NCBI RefSeq assembly: GCF_002111595.1 | Contig: NZ_LUTN01000014.1 | Location: 1 to 64,000 of the forward strand | Direction of reading: 5' to 3' | DNA: 64,000 nt | Origin: Lonsdalea britannica | GTDB taxonomy: Bacteria; Pseudomonadota; Gammaproteobacteria; Enterobacterales; Enterobacteriaceae | Shown here: one piece after another, positions 6,628 through 13,790 of the stretch | Layout: every line of letters begins with the position of its first letter | Numbering within the stretch: position 1 is the first letter of the stretch | Translations under genes and position numbers: made by a program | Notes under the pieces: generated by a model | Database searches by the model: none | What the model was told of the DNA's origin: nothing | Seen by the model: the letters and a program-made list of their open reading frames with translations, nothing else

Positions 6628-6801
6628 ATGAGTGATTGGATTAAGTGCAGCGAGCGGATGCCTGCTGTGAGTGGTTATTACCATGTTATTTGGAATGGAA
6701 AACATATAAGCATGGCACCGTTCTTGTTTGGGTCGTTTCAGTGTATCGACCCAGAAAAAATAACCCACTGGATGCCACTCCCTGAGCCTCCAAAGGAATA
6801 A
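6628..6801 (+). CDS. DUF551 family protein (57 aa)
   Basis: ATG at 6628 three bases after the previous stop. It begins MSDWIKCSERMP and ends ITHWMPLPEPPKE, both hallmarks of DUF551 proteins common in lambdoid early regions. Function unknown. Full length for the short members of the family. Confidence 0.75.
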   Translation: MSDWIKCSERMPAVSGYYHVIWNGKHISMAPFLFGSFQCIDPEKITHWMPLPEPPKE

Positions 6802-6804
6802 ACC

Positions 6805-6876
6805 ATGATCACAACCTACAGTACTGAACTAATCACGGGCCTGATAGCGATATCGGGCCTTATTTTTTGGAGCTGA
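6805..6876 (+). CDS. Predicted 23-residue membrane peptide
   Basis: ATG at 6805 with an AAGGA site seven bases upstream; 23 codons encoding a single hydrophobic segment (LITGLIAISGLIFW). The stop is two bases before the next start. Good signals and packing support translation, but size leaves doubt. Confidence 0.45.
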   Translation: MITTYSTELITGLIAISGLIFWS

Positions 6877-6877
6877 A

Positions 6878-7177
6878 ATGGAAAAACTATCAACAGCCCG
6901 ACAAATCATCGAGCACACCGACTTTGCTGAATTCCCGGAGACGGTGACCCACGCGAGACTATGCGCCGCGTTTGCTCGACTGGATGGTCGGTCGATACCC
7001 AAGGCGTTGCGTGCTTTTGCTCAGGCGCGGGTAGAGCGCGTGAAAAATGCCGACCTTAAGCGATCGCTCAGGGAAATGAGCAAGAGCATGTTTCCAGAAG
7101 GTGACATCAGCCGGATCAAAGGCTGCATCAGCCGAATGGAAAGCTTCGTCGCCCGCGAATTGGGGGTGAGGAAATGA
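6878..7177 (+). CDS. Hypothetical phage protein (99 aa)
   Basis: Basic, predicted helical protein with GGAGC upstream. Overlaps the following start by four bases. No recognised motif. Its place in the nin-like block suggests a non-essential early function. Confidence 0.65.
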   Translation: MEKLSTARQIIEHTDFAEFPETVTHARLCAAFARLDGRSIPKALRAFAQARVERVKNADLKRSLREMSKSMFPEGDISRIKGCISRMESFVARELGVRK

Positions 7178-7359
7178 CCTATTTTTTTATGGTTATGGTT
7201 TTGTCCAGCCAGTCTATGAATATGCAGATTGCACCAATGGAAAGCATGGAGCAGTGCCAAGCAGCAATCAAGGCGACTGAAGTTGCAAGTGATCAGCGAT
7301 CGTGGAGTGAAACATCACCTCGGGTCAACAACATAAAATGCGTGGAGGTTGAACGATGA
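7174..7359 (+). CDS. Small phage protein with hydrophobic N-terminus (61 aa)
   Basis: ATGA overlap with the previous gene. A hydrophobic stretch (residues 3-12) is followed by a segment with two cysteines (MEQCQAAI and NIKCVEVER). The layout recalls DUF1482-like phage proteins (a hydrophobic start, then two cysteines), but the match is loose. Confidence 0.6.
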   Translation: MTYFFMVMVLSSQSMNMQIAPMESMEQCQAAIKATEVASDQRSWSETSPRVNNIKCVEVER

Positions 7360-7628
7360 GCACAGAGCAGATGCGGGAAGAGTTTGAGCGTTGGGCAGAA
7401 TTGGTTGGTGCGTTGCCATGGGGCCATATGAAAAAACAGCGAACGCCGAGCGGTGGCTATTCGGTTCAAGTGTACGGCTACATGTGGACAGCATGGAAGG
7501 CGAGTAGGTCTGAATTATTCGTTGAATTTCCGTCGCAAGAAAAATACGACGATCCGCTATCAGCACACGACGCAATTAACGACTGCAAAGACATTCTCAG
7601 CGCAGCCGGAATAACAGTGAAGGAGTGA
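7356..7628 (+). CDS. Hypothetical phage protein with YMWTAWKAS motif (90 aa)
   Basis: ATGA overlap with the previous gene. The stretch GYMWTAWKASR is widespread in small lambdoid early proteins of unknown function. Preceding residues include a basic PSGGY loop; C-terminus is helical. Confidence 0.7.
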   Translation: MSTEQMREEFERWAELVGALPWGHMKKQRTPSGGYSVQVYGYMWTAWKASRSELFVEFPSQEKYDDPLSAHDAINDCKDILSAAGITVKE

Positions 7629-7631
7629 GCT

Positions 7632-7829
7632 ATGAATGAGCAAAATTCGCGAGTAAAAATCGCGCTTGATGCCTTGGGAAGAATGATGTGGCACCACGAC
7701 GAGTGGGTAGAGATTGCCAGAAGGTATCGGTTTGTCCCTGGTGTAAAAGAAGCCAATCGGCAAGCCCTCCGTTGCAAAGCGCTGGGTTTGGTTTTTCACG
7801 ACAGGATACTTAACAGAAGGCCGCTATGA
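7632..7829 (+). CDS. Hypothetical phage protein (65 aa)
   Basis: Begins three bases after the previous stop with a GGAG-type site; its end overlaps NinB by four bases. Small, basic, with WHHDEWVEIARRYRF in the middle. Function not recognised. Confidence 0.65.
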   Translation: MNEQNSRVKIALDALGRMMWHHDEWVEIARRYRFVPGVKEANRQALRCKALGLVFHDRILNRRPL

Positions 7830-8275
7830 CTAAACAGGTTTACTTCCTCGTAGACCAGCCAAGAAAGCAGAACGCCATCCAGTATATCCAGCAGTTACCC
7901 ACCGATCCGAAGAAACCCCTCACCATAACAATCCAAGAGAAGACCAGAAGCCTTGAGCAAAATGCTCGGCTCTGGGCAACCCTGCGCGACATCAGTGAGC
8001 AGGTGGTTTGGTATGGGCGAAAGATGGACTCGGAGAGCTGGAAGAATGTCTTTACTGCCGTACTGAAAAAGCAGGAGACGGTGCCGGGGTTAAATGGCGG
8101 TTTTGTAGTGCTGGGTCAGTCTACGCGCAAGATGAGCGTTCGTGAAATGAGTGACCTCATTGAGCTAATGAACGCATTTGGTGCCGAGCATGGCGTTCGG
8201 TGGAGCGAAGAATCCCGGCAGGCCATCGAATGGTCAATCCGCTGGGGAGAGCAGAACAAAGAGGTGAAAAAATGA
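7826..8275 (+). CDS. ninB: NinB/Orf recombination mediator
   Basis: Protein of 149 residues, the usual length for NinB (lambda Orf, 146). The family signatures SLEQNARLWATLRDIS, ESWKNVFTAVLKK and STRKMSVREMSDLIELM are clear. Lambda Orf is a dimeric protein that binds single-stranded DNA and SSB and replaces RecFOR in phage recombination. Overlaps neighbours at both ends. Confidence 0.93.
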   Translation: MTKQVYFLVDQPRKQNAIQYIQQLPTDPKKPLTITIQEKTRSLEQNARLWATLRDISEQVVWYGRKMDSESWKNVFTAVLKKQETVPGLNGGFVVLGQSTRKMSVREMSDLIELMNAFGAEHGVRWSEESRQAIEWSIRWGEQNKEVKK

Positions 8276-8580
8276 TACGAGACGAGGTGATCAAGACCCT
8301 GTCAGATAATGGAGAAATGACGGGGGCGCAGATTTGGAGCTACTGCAAACACTACGGGCATAGTTATCCGGGTGTGTATGGATGCATCAAACAAATGACG
8401 CAGGAAGGCGTGATTATTCGGTCTGGTGAGCAAGGTGGGTACACATACCGCATGGCGCCGCGAGTCGACACTGGCAGTCGCCGATTCGATACCCGCTCAC
8501 ACAATCCGCTGGTCCTCCTGTTCGACCGCCGCATCCGCGAGGTAAGGGGGATCCATGAAGTCTGCATGGCAGCGCATTGA
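8272..8580 (+). CDS. Small winged-helix-like protein (102 aa)
   Basis: ATGA overlap with NinB. The first 65 residues look like a winged helix: EVIKTLSDNGEMTGAQIWSYCK, then YPGVYGCIKQMTQEGVI and a GGYTYRM wing. The basic C-terminal tail overlaps ninE. Role unknown; possibly a local regulator. Confidence 0.65.
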   Translation: MIRDEVIKTLSDNGEMTGAQIWSYCKHYGHSYPGVYGCIKQMTQEGVIIRSGEQGGYTYRMAPRVDTGSRRFDTRSHNPLVLLFDRRIREVRGIHEVCMAAH

Positions 8581-8737
8581 GAACAACGCAATATTCGCCG
8601 TACCCCGCCGCAGAAATAAGCTGAAACGAACCCCAGCCGCCAATCAGGTAAAGACATTTGACTATGTCCACGGGCTGCTTACGCGCAAATTTGACCGATT
8701 ACGGAGCCGGAAGTATGGAAGACCAACAAAACAATGA
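8555..8737 (+). CDS. ninE: NinE family protein
   Basis: ATG at 8555 with a strong AAGGGGG site, overlapping the gene before. The 60-residue basic protein ends VKTFDYVHGLLTRKFDRLRSRKYGR, comparable to the [20 protein letters not shown] tail of lambda NinE. The N-terminus is more diverged. Function of NinE is unknown. Confidence 0.75.
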   Translation: MKSAWQRIENNAIFAVPRRRNKLKRTPAANQVKTFDYVHGLLTRKFDRLRSRKYGRPTKQ

Positions 8738-8861
8738 GGCCAAGTGCCAATGCTGCCGGCAGCCGATCCCCAGCACCTGCACCCATGTTTGCCCGAAATG
8801 TGCTGACGTGCTGATCGAGGGTGAGGTGGCGGAACGGATAAGGAGCGAGGATGGCGACTGA
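8715..8861 (+). CDS. Small zinc-ribbon protein (48 aa)
   Basis: ATG at 8715 with GGAG nine bases upstream, inside the end of ninE in another frame. CQCC and CPKC pairs spaced by 14 residues form a likely zinc ribbon. Overlaps the NinG start. No family name recognised. Confidence 0.6.
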   Translation: MEDQQNNEAKCQCCRQPIPSTCTHVCPKCADVLIEGEVAERIRSEDGD

Positions 8862-9450
8862 AAAGAAACGACCCCGACGGCGATGCAAGGTCTGCCGCGA
8901 GTGGTTCCACCCTCGATTCCCTAACGAGCAGTGGTGTAGCCCGGAACACGGCGCAAAATATGGATTAATGCTCAGGGAGAAAGAAAAGCTCAAGGCAGAG
9001 CAGCGAAGGCGAAAGGAAGCACAGCAGGAACGCAGAACAACAAAGATTCGAAAACTCGAAGTTCAACCCCTCAGTTATTTTCACAAGAAAGCCCAGCAAG
9101 CATTCAACCAGTTCATCCGGGAACGAGACATTGACCAGCCGTGTATCAGCTGCGGTCGATTCCATGACGGCCAATGGCACGCAGGACACTATCGCACCGT
9201 CGGCGCATCACCTGAGACCCGGTATGACGAAACCAACTGCCATCGGCAATGCGCCCCCTGCAATAACCACCTATCCGGAAATATCGAAAACTACACGCCG
9301 AACCTAATCGCCAAAATTGGCCAGGCTGCTTTCGATCGCCTGATGGGCCCGCATAAGCCGAAAAAATGGACGCGGGAAGAATTGCAGGAGTTGGCGGCGG
9401 AATACCGGAGAAAGACGAGAGAGCTCATTAAGCAACGGGAGGAGTCATGA
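8851..9450 (+). CDS. ninG: NinG/Rap recombination nuclease
   Basis: Protein of 199 residues, matching lambda NinG (Rap). An N-terminal zinc motif (CKVCREWFHPRFPNEQWCSPEH) and a C-terminal CISCG...WHAGHYRTVG...NCHRQCAPCN cluster are characteristic. Rap is a structure-specific endonuclease that cuts D-loops and Holliday junctions during phage recombination. Coiled basic segment at about 45-70 links the two parts. Confidence 0.92.
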   Translation: MATEKKRPRRRCKVCREWFHPRFPNEQWCSPEHGAKYGLMLREKEKLKAEQRRRKEAQQERRTTKIRKLEVQPLSYFHKKAQQAFNQFIRERDIDQPCISCGRFHDGQWHAGHYRTVGASPETRYDETNCHRQCAPCNNHLSGNIENYTPNLIAKIGQAAFDRLMGPHKPKKWTREELQELAAEYRRKTRELIKQREES

Positions 9451-9863
9451 AGCTCACCAAAAAACAGCGAAGCTTGTTGCGCATGAAATTCGGCGGGAAT
9501 TGTGCGTACTGCGGATGTGAACTGCCTGAGAAGGGGTGGCACGCAGATCACGTCAAGCCTGTCTACCGTAAGCTGGAATTCGGCGAAAGACAGCCTAACG
9601 GTCAGAGAAAAATTGTAGCGACGGGCGATCATTGGGTGCCGGAGAATGACACCTTTGAAAACCTTGTTCCGGCATGCGCTCCCTGCAATCTGTTCAAATC
9701 GGTATTCGACATCGAGGAATTCAGGAACCAGATATCACTACAGGCCGGTAGGGCGCTTAAGACATCGGTAAATTTCAGAACGGCGGAGCGTTTCGGGTTA
9801 GTTCAGGTTATCGAAAAGCCGGTGGTGTTTTGGTTTGAAACGTACAGCCAGGAGGAGTTATGA
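9447..9863 (+). CDS. HNH endonuclease-like protein
   Basis: Protein of 138 residues with an ATGA overlap on NinG. An HNH core is visible: CAYCGCELPEKGWHADHVKP, then ENLVPACAPCNLFK. CxxC pairs would hold zinc and the DH the metal centre. Several lambdoid phages carry such a gene in the nin region; substrate unknown. It could be a homing-type or recombination nuclease. Confidence 0.8.
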   Translation: MKLTKKQRSLLRMKFGGNCAYCGCELPEKGWHADHVKPVYRKLEFGERQPNGQRKIVATGDHWVPENDTFENLVPACAPCNLFKSVFDIEEFRNQISLQAGRALKTSVNFRTAERFGLVQVIEKPVVFWFETYSQEEL

Positions 9864-10000
9864 CCGCCTATGAAGAGCACACACTGAAGGAGCTGCGTCA
9901 AAAGGAGATTGATCAGGCCAAAGCGTTAAGCCTAACTCAGGAGCGCATCAGGGAGATCGTCAACCGGCACAATCTGAACAAACAGCGGGGTGATTCATGA
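9860..10000 (+). CDS. Small phage protein (46 aa)
   Basis: Starts in an ATGA overlap with GGAGGAG upstream. Charged, helical (EEHTLKELRQKEIDQAKAL) with a short helix-turn-helix-like centre (LSLTQERIREIVNRH). Unknown function. Confidence 0.6.
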   Translation: MTAYEEHTLKELRQKEIDQAKALSLTQERIREIVNRHNLNKQRGDS

Positions 10001-10110
10001 AAGCGTGGATAGCGAATCTTCTCCGGCACTTCCGGCCCATTAATCCGGTAGTCCATCCGCCTCACGTTCAATCGTGGGACTGCAGCCCGAGGAAAAGGAG
10101 AAAGCAGTGA
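9997..10110 (+). CDS. Small basic phage protein (37 aa)
   Basis: ATGA overlap with the gene before and overlaps the Q start at its end. Basic, ends PRKRRKQ. The chain of overlaps supports it; no family recognised. Confidence 0.45.
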   Translation: MKAWIANLLRHFRPINPVVHPPHVQSWDCSPRKRRKQ

Positions 10111-10916
10111 GACTCGAAAGCATCCCGAAGTACTTCTCTCCCAAATCTCCGAAACTCTCCGATCAGTCCCCAGCAACAGCAACAGAATCTCTATCAATCA
10201 GTGAAGTGATGGCCGCAATTGGTATGACACACCAAGCGGCCGGTGTTGGGCTGGATTTGTACTTGGCAAAGGTTGGCATATCTTCGCCGGATAAAGCAGT
10301 AGAAGGCTTGTTCGAAATCGCTAAGCGCCTGGCAGGGCGCCATAAAGCAATCTCACAACTTGAGGAGGATATTAAACTAAAGCTGCTGCAAGTCATCGCA
10401 ACATTCGCGTATCAGGACTACTCGCGTAGCGCGGCCAGCGTTAAGCGATGCCCTGATTGCGATGGTGGCTTTGTCGACCTGGAAGTGTTCACCATGAAAT
10501 CAGCAATGGGTAGGCACCCTGGCCCCGTCACGAAGATAATGCGGGTGGATTCACCCAAGGATATCTACAAGCATGCAAGTGTGCGCGAAGTGGTGCGTAC
10601 GCAGTGCCAGACCTGTCTCGGGAAGGGGGTGATAAGCAACTCATGCCGGTGTCATGGAAAGGGCGTTGTGGTGGACAAGGAAAAGACAGAAGCCAACGGC
10701 GGCGCTCCGGTATTCAAAGAATGCCCTCGGTGTGCAGGGAAGGGGTACGCCAGATTGCCAGCAGAGAACGTCAGGCGGGCGATTTGCTCGGTGGCTATGG
10801 ATTTGCCCGAGACAACATGGCGACGCACTTACAAGTCGTTCTATGAGCTGCTAGTAACGGAGTGCCACAAACAGGAGGCTGCGGCAGATATTGTTATCTC
10901 TAAAGTCACTAAGTAG
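10107..10916 (+). CDS. Q: Late antitermination protein Q (phage 82 type)
   Basis: GTG start at 10107 with AAGGAG at ideal distance; 269 residues. The start RLESIPKYFSPKSPKLSD and TFAYQDYSRSAASVKRCPDC are typical of the phage-82 Q family. Cysteine clusters (CPDCDGG, CQTCLGKG, CRCHGKG, CPRCAGKG) form a DnaJ-like zinc region. Q joins RNA polymerase paused at the late promoter and lets it read through terminators into lysis and structural genes. It lies just upstream of the candidate pR' and tR'. Confidence 0.92.
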   Translation: MRLESIPKYFSPKSPKLSDQSPATATESLSISEVMAAIGMTHQAAGVGLDLYLAKVGISSPDKAVEGLFEIAKRLAGRHKAISQLEEDIKLKLLQVIATFAYQDYSRSAASVKRCPDCDGGFVDLEVFTMKSAMGRHPGPVTKIMRVDSPKDIYKHASVREVVRTQCQTCLGKGVISNSCRCHGKGVVVDKEKTEANGGAPVFKECPRCAGKGYARLPAENVRRAICSVAMDLPETTWRRTYKSFYELLVTECHKQEAAADIVISKVTK

Positions 10917-10959
10917 AGAATTATTTTCTATGTGAAATTGATTTTGTAGAAGATAGTTA

Positions 10960-10988
10960 TTTACAGGCTGGCGATAATTGGTTAGGAT
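10960..10988 (+). promoter_or_regulatory. Candidate late promoter pR'
   Basis: TTTACA (10960-10965), 17-base spacer and TAGGAT (10983-10988), between Q and a strong terminator. This is where pR' and the Q-utilisation site should be. Confidence 0.55.
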
Positions 10989-11042
10989 GCCACCAATGAT
11001 GGGCGCTTTGTGAGTGTTCATTAGATAACTAGCCAAATTCGA

Positions 11043-11069
11043 AGCCTCGGCCACCCGCCGGGGCTTTTT
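11043..11069 (+). terminator. Terminator tR' downstream of pR'
   Basis: AGCCTCGG / CCGGGGCT stem with a seven-base loop and five T. About 55-80 bases beyond the candidate pR', it fits the Q-sensitive tR' terminator. Confidence 0.8.
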
Positions 11070-11075
11070 GCGTTT

Positions 11076-11153
11076 GGGCTGTAAGCTCATTTGGTATGAG
11101 CAAGCCCCTCATAAGGGCGAGGCAGGCAGGTTCGAATCCTCCACGGCCCACCA
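11076..11153 (+). tRNA. Phage tRNA with CAT anticodon (Met or Ile2)
   Basis: Cloverleaf found by eye: acceptor GGGCTGT / ACGGCCC, D stem GCTC / GAGC, anticodon loop CTCATAA (anticodon CAT at 11110-11112), T loop TTCGAAT and encoded CCA end. There are mismatches at the top of the anticodon stem and one C-C in the T stem. CAT could be elongator Met or Ile2 (needing lysidine) for AUA; Shiga-toxin phages carry an ileZ-type tRNA at the same position after Q. Identity between the two is open. Confidence 0.82.
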
Positions 11154-11158
11154 ACTTC

Positions 11159-11186
11159 AAGGCTGCGCGAATGCGTGGCCTTTTTT
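11159..11186 (+). terminator. Terminator after the tRNA
   Basis: AAGGCTGCGC / GCGTGGCCTT stem (two wobble pairs), GAAT loop and six T. Presumably read through with Q. Confidence 0.75.
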
Positions 11187-11301
11187 ATTTAGCGACCAGG
11201 CAATCACTATCATGACTCCCCCTGTCAACTCTGGCCTGAGTCGCTAATCCCTAATCAACAACACACAGCGCCAACCAAGCAATTAGTCGGGAGGCGGAGC
11301 T

Positions 11302-11637
11302 ATGCGTATGCAAAACAACGACTACGGCTTTTGGGCGGATATTGCCAACGGCCTGAAGAATTCATGGCCTCAGCTTTTTGGGGCCATCCTCGCCGTCCTC
11401 ATCCGCTACGGGATGCTGATTTACAACGGAACGGAGAAGAAAAACGAATGGATTGAAGGGTTGGTGTGCGGGCTGTTGACGCTAGCTATCACAAACTCTC
11501 TCGATATGTTCGGCCTTCCCATCACTGTGTCGCCAGCGATTGGCGGTGCTGTCGGTTTTATCGGTGTTAAGAAGCTGAGCCAGATGGCGATCAATGCGTT
11601 CAATAAGCGATTTGGTGGTGGCGATGAAGATAAGTGA
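11302..11637 (+). CDS. S: Lambda-family holin with dual start
   Basis: Protein of 111 residues with three probable membrane segments (about 22-39, 47-64, 74-91) and a charged C-terminus. It starts MRMQNN: two Met codons (11302 and 11308) separated by one Arg, the same layout as the lambda S107/S105 start (MKM), where the longer form with an extra positive charge is an antiholin. GGAGGCGGAG precedes it. The holin forms lethal lesions in the inner membrane and releases the endolysin. Confidence 0.88.
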   Translation: MRMQNNDYGFWADIANGLKNSWPQLFGAILAVLIRYGMLIYNGTEKKNEWIEGLVCGLLTLAITNSLDMFGLPITVSPAIGGAVGFIGVKKLSQMAINAFNKRFGGGDEDK

Positions 11638-12061
11638 TTCTGGTGTTTCATTCCTGAAAAAGGAAGAGGGCGAGCGCCTTGTCGGTTATTCCGATGTCCG
11701 AGGCATACCAACTATCGGGGTCGGTCATACGGGCACCGTTGATGGCAATCCTGTGACGGTTGGAATGAAGATCACGCAGAATCAGTCAACCAAGCTGCTG
11801 CTTGATGATCTGGCGTGGGTATCCACTGCTATAGATAAAAACGTCCGTGCTGAGCTTAACCAGAATCAGTACGACGCGCTCACCAGCTTAATATTCAACA
11901 TTGGCGCAACTGCTTTTCGTTACTCAACAGCCCTGAAAAGGCTAAACGCAGGTGATTACACCGGCGCAGCAGATGCTTTCCTTATGTGGAAGCGAGCGGG
12001 TATCGACCCAGATCGATTGCTTGGCCGGAGACAGAGAGAGCGCGCTCTGTTCTTGTCATGA
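11624..12061 (+). CDS. R: Endolysin, T4-type lysozyme (GH24)
   Basis: Protein of 145 residues from the ATG at 11624, overlapping the holin end. The catalytic triad spacing of T4 lysozyme is kept: Glu15 (KKEEG), Asp24 (YSD) and Thr30 (GIPTIGVGHTG). The later NQNQYDALTSLIFNIG and LLGRRQRERALF are family signatures. It cleaves the NAM-NAG bond of peptidoglycan. No signal-anchor is present, so export depends on the holin. Confidence 0.92.
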   Translation: MKISDSGVSFLKKEEGERLVGYSDVRGIPTIGVGHTGTVDGNPVTVGMKITQNQSTKLLLDDLAWVSTAIDKNVRAELNQNQYDALTSLIFNIGATAFRYSTALKRLNAGDYTGAADAFLMWKRAGIDPDRLLGRRQRERALFLS

Positions 12062-12089
12062 GTCGGGTTATTGCTGGTGGCGTCGCTTG

Positions 12090-12539
12090 ATGTTCATTTT
12101 CCTTAGCCTTCTATCCATGCTTTCCCTTCACTTGTACGAAGAATATCAGGGAGAGAAATCGCGGGCTGAACGCGCTGAGCAATTAGCGGACGCAAAACAA
12201 AAAGCGATCGACACATTGCAGGAAAGGCAACGTGAAGTTGCATCCATTGACCAAAAGTACACGCAGGAGCTTGCAGATGCGAAACAGACTATTGCTGACC
12301 TGCAGCGCGATGTTGATTCCGGTGCTAAGCGGCTGCGCGTCAACGCAACCTGTCGTCGTGTGTCCAGCGCCACCCCCACCGCCGGCGTGGCTGATGAGCC
12401 CCGCGCCGAACTTACTCGAACCTCTGAGCGGAATTATTTCACCCTCAGAGAACGAATCGCTACAGCAGAAAAGCAAATAGCTGGGCTGCAGGGGTACATA
12501 AAAACCATCACCTCATCCTCAAATGGAGAAATCCGATGA
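12090..12539 (+). CDS. Rz: Rz-like inner-membrane spanin subunit
   Basis: From the ATG at 12090 the 149-residue protein has an N-terminal membrane segment (MFIFLSLLSMLSLHL) and a long periplasmic coiled coil. A more natural start is the ATG at 12058 (MSRVIAGGVA, overlapping the endolysin stop), but that frame stops at once; restoring one base near 12088 would join them. It therefore probably has a frameshift, or starts at the later ATG with a poor ribosome site. Rz joins Rz1 to fuse inner and outer membranes in the last step of lysis. Confidence 0.8.
   Translation: MFIFLSLLSMLSLHLYEEYQGEKSRAERAEQLADAKQKAIDTLQERQREVASIDQKYTQELADAKQTIADLQRDVDSGAKRLRVNATCRRVSSATPTAGVADEPRAELTRTSERNYFTLRERIATAEKQIAGLQGYIKTITSSSNGEIR
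12277..12480 (+). CDS. Rz1: Rz1-like outer-membrane spanin lipoprotein
   Basis: 67-residue frame nested within Rz in another frame. It has a signal peptide, a VLSGC lipobox near residue 20 and a proline-rich mature part (CPAPPPPPAWL). The start at 12277 has GGAG ten bases upstream. Rz1 is the lipid-anchored partner of Rz. The nested arrangement is the lambda one. Confidence 0.88.
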   Translation: MRNRLLLTCSAMLIPVLSGCASTQPVVVCPAPPPPPAWLMSPAPNLLEPLSGIISPSENESLQQKSK

Positions 12540-12685
12540 CTTTAATCGAAGCTGGCATGCTGTACTTCAGCACTGCGGTTGGCGTGCTTTACCTGGTGTC
12601 TGGCGGCTACAAGTCAATTAAGGCTTACGTCGAGAAGAAAATCGACGCAGCTGCCGCTGCTAAGGCGTCCACCAAAGCAGAGTAG
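12536..12685 (+). CDS. Small single-span membrane protein (49 aa)
   Basis: ATG at 12536 with GGAGAA upstream, overlapping the Rz stop. One hydrophobic segment (residues 9-23) followed by a basic, alanine-rich tail. Family unknown; possibly a lysis accessory. Confidence 0.6.
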   Translation: MTLIEAGMLYFSTAVGVLYLVSGGYKSIKAYVEKKIDAAAAAKASTKAE

Positions 12686-12743
12686 GCATTGCAGCGGATA
12701 TTCACCGAGTGTCCGCGATAATGCCCACTACAGGTAACGGATT

Positions 12744-12896
12744 ATGATTCACGAAGAACAGACCATCACCATTGCAATTCTGGCGGAACAGCTGAGGGAG
12801 TTACTGGCGCTGCAGGGTCATGACATAAGCCCGGCGGCGAGCCGAGACCTCATTGAGCACGCAGTCACACAGGGCGTCATGCTGGCGATCGCCTAA
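12744..12896 (+). CDS. Small phage protein (50 aa)
   Basis: ATG at 12744 with an AGGTAA site. Predicted helical (AILAEQLRELLALQG). Followed by a terminator 18 bases later, which supports it as the last gene of the lysis block. Function unknown. Confidence 0.5.
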   Translation: MIHEEQTITIAILAEQLRELLALQGHDISPAASRDLIEHAVTQGVMLAIA

Positions 12897-12914
12897 ACAC
12901 CAAACCAAATATCG

Positions 12915-12942
12915 AGCCTCGGCATAGTCCGGGGCTTTTTTG
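12915..12942 (+). terminator. Terminator after the lysis block
   Basis: AGCCTCGG / CCGGGGCT stem, six-base loop, six T. The stem is identical to that of tR' at 11043-11065. Confidence 0.85.
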
Positions 12943-12992
12943 TATCCGCATTTCACCGCGCATTCTCCGCGCAATCACCAAGGGCCTTTCGG

Positions 12993-13067
12993 GGTAGAGC
13001 TTGAGATAGGGCAGTGGTTATCGCTGACCGCTCTTGGGCTGCCTACATCTGGAGAACAGGCTCTACC
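12993..13067 (+). ncRNA. Structured RNA element upstream of the antirepressor
   Basis: An 11-bp closing stem (GGTAGAGCTTG at 12993-13003 with CAGGCTCTACC at 13057-13067, one wobble) encloses AGAT / ATCT and GGCAG / CTGCC helices. The 3' side continues ACCA, giving a tRNA-like outline, but there is no GTTC-type T loop or clear anticodon arm. It ends 18 bases before the KilAC gene start. It may be a phage small RNA, a decayed tRNA or a leader controlling the downstream gene. Confidence 0.45.
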
Positions 13068-13085
13068 ACCAAAAGGTATCAGCGA

Positions 13086-13790
13086 ATGGCATATCCAACA
13101 GTAAACAGCGAAGTCTCCATGACTAGCTTGGACTTTCTGAAAAGCATCATTAATCCAGCCCGCGCCGAGTACGGGGAGTCAGAAGTTGAAAATCGGCACT
13201 TCCTTTCTCGCGTTGAGGACGAAATTGATGATTTGGGGGTCGCGGAAACTTTTTACGTGACCACCGAACAGGGCGCCAGTCGCGCCGTAAAAGGCTACAT
13301 GCTCAACATGGAGCAGATGACCTTAATCGGAATGCGGGAGTCAAAAGCCGTACGCCGTACTGTGCTGGCTAAATTGAAAGTGATGCATGGGCCTCAAATC
13401 CCGCAGTCTCTTCCCGAAGCGCTTCGCCTTGCCGCTGACCTTGCAGAACAGAAAGCGCAACTGGAGACCAAGCTAGCTATAGCGGCGCCAAAAGCTGAGT
13501 TCGTAGATAGCTACGTCGAGGCATCCGGCAGCATGGGTTTTCGTGAGGCGGCAAAGCTCCTTAAGGTTAAAGAGAATGATTTCCGAGCATTCCTGCAAGA
13601 CAACGAGATCATGTATCGCCTGGCCGGAAAGCTAACCCCTTACGCACAGCACATTACTGCAGGACGGTTCGTGGTAAAGACCGGTGAGGCTGGCAATGGT
13701 CATGCATTCACTCAGGTGAAGTTCACGCCGAAGGGAATTCAATGGATTGCCGGACTTCTTGCTGTAGCGAATATGGATAATGCGGCGTAG
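13086..13790 (+). CDS. Rha/KilAC-type antirepressor
   Basis: Protein of 234 residues from the ATG at 13086. The N-terminal part (TSLDFLKSIINPARAEYGE, LNMEQMTLIGMRESKAVRR) is the Rha-like domain, the C-terminal part (FREAAKLLKVKENDFRAFLQ, HAFTQVKFTPKGIQWI) the KilAC domain. Such proteins act as antirepressors or modulators of phage development in many lambdoid phages. It stands alone between the lysis and head regions behind a structured leader and a terminator, suggesting expression of its own. Confidence 0.85.
   Translation: MAYPTVNSEVSMTSLDFLKSIINPARAEYGESEVENRHFLSRVEDEIDDLGVAETFYVTTEQGASRAVKGYMLNMEQMTLIGMRESKAVRRTVLAKLKVMHGPQIPQSLPEALRLAADLAEQKAQLETKLAIAAPKAEFVDSYVEASGSMGFREAAKLLKVKENDFRAFLQDNEIMYRLAGKLTPYAQHITAGRFVVKTGEAGNGHAFTQVKFTPKGIQWIAGLLAVANMDNAA

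Noticed and set aside
12058..12090. Separate 10-codon peptide gene between endolysin and Rz
   Set aside because: MSRVIAGGVA looks like the true Rz start joined by a one-base loss, not an independent gene.
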